Assembly (NCBI GenBank): GCA_016788785.1
Contig: JAEUSM010000007.1
Location: forward strand, 124,001-188,000
DNA from: Candidatus Kapaibacterium sp.
GTDB taxonomy: Bacteria > Bacteroidota > Ignavibacteria > Kapaibacteriales > JAEUSM01
Direction: 5' to 3'
Length of the DNA stretch: 64,000 nucleotides
Numbering within the stretch: the first letter of the stretch is position 1; each line of letters starts with the position of its first letter. Position numbers and translations under genes: made by a program. Below the pieces are notes generated by a model. That model was not told the origin of the DNA. It saw only the letters and a program-made list of their open reading frames with translations, and searched no databases. Below are positions 62,938 to 64,000 of this stretch, piece by piece.

Positions 62938-63188
62938 TCTATTTCCTTTTTAGTTAATGCGTTTGCTTGCATCCAACTACCAACATTTTTGCAATCGATA
63001 CCTTTCGACATCAAAAATTCTGTAGCAATCCCACTACGTCCACCACTTGCACAACACAAGTATAACGGCTGTTTAAATGTTTCAATTTCATTGATTCTAT
63101 TTTCAATTTCTGCAATTGGAATATTAATACTTCCAACTACATTCCCACCCATAAATTCTTCCGGTGTTCTTACATCTACTATTGTCAT
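62934..63188 (-). CDS. Small rhodanese-like sulfurtransferase
   Basis: An 84-residue rhodanese with TIVDVRTPEEFMGGNVVGSINIP and the loop LCCASGGRS (Cys46 with Cys45 adjacent). It lacks any extension and is similar to its downstream neighbour, suggesting an old duplication with separate partners. It overlaps its neighbours by ATGA at both ends. Confidence 0.92.
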   Translation of the reverse strand: MTIVDVRTPEEFMGGNVVGSINIPIAEIENRINEIETFKQPLYLCCASGGRSGIATEFLMSKGIDCKNVGSWMQANALTKKEIE

Positions 63189-63370
63189 TTTTGTTTATCC
63201 TTTTTAAATGAAAGTCCTAACAATACCCCAATCAGTCCGCCATAAAGTGTAGAATTAAGTGGATTCGATGAAATCGTACAGTTTGATGTACAACCAAAAA
63301 AATGGTAATATCCATATCCAGTCAATAATCCTAAAAATGTAAGCATTAAGAGAATTGTTGTTGTTTTCAT
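63185..63370 (-). CDS. DUF6132-like small membrane protein
   Basis: The ATG at 63370 gives 61 residues: one membrane segment (about 3-22), a short loop with GCTSNCTISSNPLNS, and a second segment (about 40-55) ending in a basic tail. The GCTSxxCxIxSNPxxST motif is typical of DUF6132, often found beside rhodaneses and Crp regulators in Bacteroidota. It couples to the next gene by ATGA. Confidence 0.82.
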   Translation of the reverse strand: MKTTTILLMLTFLGLLTGYGYYHFFGCTSNCTISSNPLNSTLYGGLIGVLLGLSFKKDKQK

Positions 63371-63377
63371 CTTTATA

Positions 63378-63818
63378 TTAATTGTTCGTAAATATTTGAG
63401 TTCCATTGAGATTGATAGTCCAAGTTACTGGCATAGCCTTTTGCATCATAGCAGAAACACCGCAGTATTGTTCCTGAGACAGTCGTACAGCACGAATAAT
63501 TGCTTCAGAGTGGTCATCTTCGGCTTGAAAATCATAGATAATATGAACTTTTTCATATTGTTTAGGATGTGTTTCTGTAACTTCGCCTTCGACAGAAATG
63601 GAAAGACTTTTTGGTTCTTTGCGACCTTTTTGTAACATTGAAATCACATCCATTCCAGTGCATCCAGATAATGCCGTTAGAACAAATGGTTTTGGACTTG
63701 GAGCAGAATTATCACCACCACCTTTTTCGGTTGTATCCATTGTGACAGGAAATCCATTTACATTTGCTGTAAATTTCATTTTTCCATTCCATTCGGTTTT
63801 GATGTTGTGAGTAGACAT
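63378..63818 (-). CDS. OsmC family protein
   Basis: With the ATG at 63818 it has 146 residues. The OsmC/Ohr fold is shown by PSPKPFVLTALSGCTGMDVI (Cys53) and QEQYCGVSAMMQKAMPV (Cys119), the two redox cysteines that handle organic hydroperoxides or persulfides. It is the first gene of the sulfur cassette, behind a promoter with a Crp-type operator. Confidence 0.93.
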   Translation of the reverse strand: MSTHNIKTEWNGKMKFTANVNGFPVTMDTTEKGGGDNSAPSPKPFVLTALSGCTGMDVISMLQKGRKEPKSLSISVEGEVTETHPKQYEKVHIIYDFQAEDDHSEAIIRAVRLSQEQYCGVSAMMQKAMPVTWTINLNGTQIFTNN

Positions 63819-63859
63819 TTTTGTGCCTTTCAATTACATTGAGAAATAAATTATTGTTA

Positions 63860-63867
63860 CAAAAATA
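63860..63867 (-). promoter_or_regulatory. -7 box (TATTTTTG) of the OsmC-rhodanese operon
   Basis: Exact TAnnTTTG match on the minus strand, 42 bases before the OsmC ATG. No TTTG lies at the expected -33 position, where the Crp-type palindrome comes close, as expected for an activator-dependent promoter. Confidence 0.45.
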
Positions 63868-63887
63868 CGTAATACCAAAATACTGGT

Positions 63888-63905
63888 TTGTGACAAATAT
63901 CACAA
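63888..63905. promoter_or_regulatory. Crp/Fnr-type operator TTGTGA-N6-TCACAA
   Basis: Perfect 6-bp arms (7 bp if the flanking T-A pair at 63887/63906 is counted) around a 6-base spacer match the TGTGA-N6-TCACA Crp-type consensus. It overlaps the stop codon of the Crp/Fnr gene and its centre lies about 30 bases upstream of the edge of the -7 box of the OsmC operon. Confidence 0.7.
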
Positions 63906-64000
63906 AATGAAATGGTCAGAATTAATGGTAATTTGATTTCGAGATAGTGAAATCATACCCTTTTTTTGTAGTTGATGTAACAAACGTGAAATAACTTCAC
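63900..64000 (-). CDS. Crp/Fnr family regulator, C-terminal fragment (5' end outside window)
   Basis: The last 32 residues before a TGA at 63900 read EVISRLLHQLQKKGMISLSR and end with an isoleucine-rich strand. This is the recognition helix and wing of a Crp/Fnr winged-helix DNA-binding domain (sExxSRxLxxLxxxGxI). The rest lies beyond the window edge. Together with the palindrome just downstream it suggests that this regulator controls the OsmC-rhodanese cassette. Confidence 0.75.
   Translation of the reverse strand, partial: EVISRLLHQLQKKGMISLSRNQITINSDHFIL

Noticed and set aside
1-64000. CRISPR arrays, rRNA operons or intact transposases
   Set aside because: No regularly spaced repeats, rRNA-like stretches or transposase frames were seen on either strand.

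Overview
The window is a compact, AT-rich chromosomal segment (sampled lines are about 28-35% G+C) from a Gram-negative bacterium of the Bacteroidota/Chlorobiota (FCB) group. The evidence is a 286-residue primary sigma factor of the Bacteroidota type, TAnnTTTG promoter boxes in front of several genes, at least two proteins ending in a type IX secretion (T9SS) sorting domain, a TonB-dependent receptor with a carboxypeptidase-like N-terminal domain, bacillithiol synthesis (BshC), and DUF3098 and DUF6132 small membrane proteins. A Kapabacteria- or Ignavibacteria-like lineage would fit, but the sequence alone does not settle the genus. No rRNA, tRNA, CRISPR array or intact insertion sequence was seen.

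Layout. 1-6636 (minus): a probable operon of a T9SS subtilase, yebC, an L,D-transpeptidase, a DUF58 protein and a VWA lipoprotein cut by the window edge. 6694-8934 (plus): dnaX and a small lipoprotein. 8906-20411 (minus): alpha/beta hydrolase, CNNM/CBS protein, LEA2-like lipoprotein, phytoene-desaturase-like oxidoreductase, response regulator, bshC, a protein with twelve DxxG(N/D)DxY repeats, fbp, uspA, gmk and yicC. 20604-25394 (plus): def, a large lipoprotein, an outer-membrane barrel and DedA. 25430-36528 (minus): envelope genes comprising a GH18 protein, a redoxin with a cytochrome/monooxygenase-like partner, DUF302, a T9SS protein built from two near-identical halves, and a TonB receptor. 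36843-38138 (plus): an unknown exported protein and an 84-residue protein. 38139-43902 (minus): rodA, purC and a glycosyltransferase/epimerase group that contains a methyltransferase relic. 44024-47281 (plus): ctp, rpoD, ribE. 47342-48652 (minus): a RavA-like MoxR ATPase. 48733-54761 (plus): RNase E/G with a very large insertion, dxr, rseP, surE.

The accessory part is 54770-64000. It holds a REP-like double hairpin, a relatively GC-rich orphan ACMSD gene, two small envelope genes, then a defence-like group (a COG2958 protein with a HARE-HTH-like and a PD-(D/E)XK-like domain, a fused DUF262-DUF262-HNH protein, and a GmrS-like DUF262 protein missing its DUF1524 half). It ends with a sulfur/thiol cassette (rhodanese-thioredoxin lipoprotein, small membrane protein, two single-domain rhodaneses, DUF6132, OsmC) beside the tail of a Crp/Fnr regulator, with a perfect Crp-type palindrome between regulator and cassette. 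The defence-like group is the best candidate for an undescribed system. Other candidates are the RNase E/G insertion, the DxxG(N/D)DxY repeat protein and the duplicated T9SS protein next to the TonB receptor.
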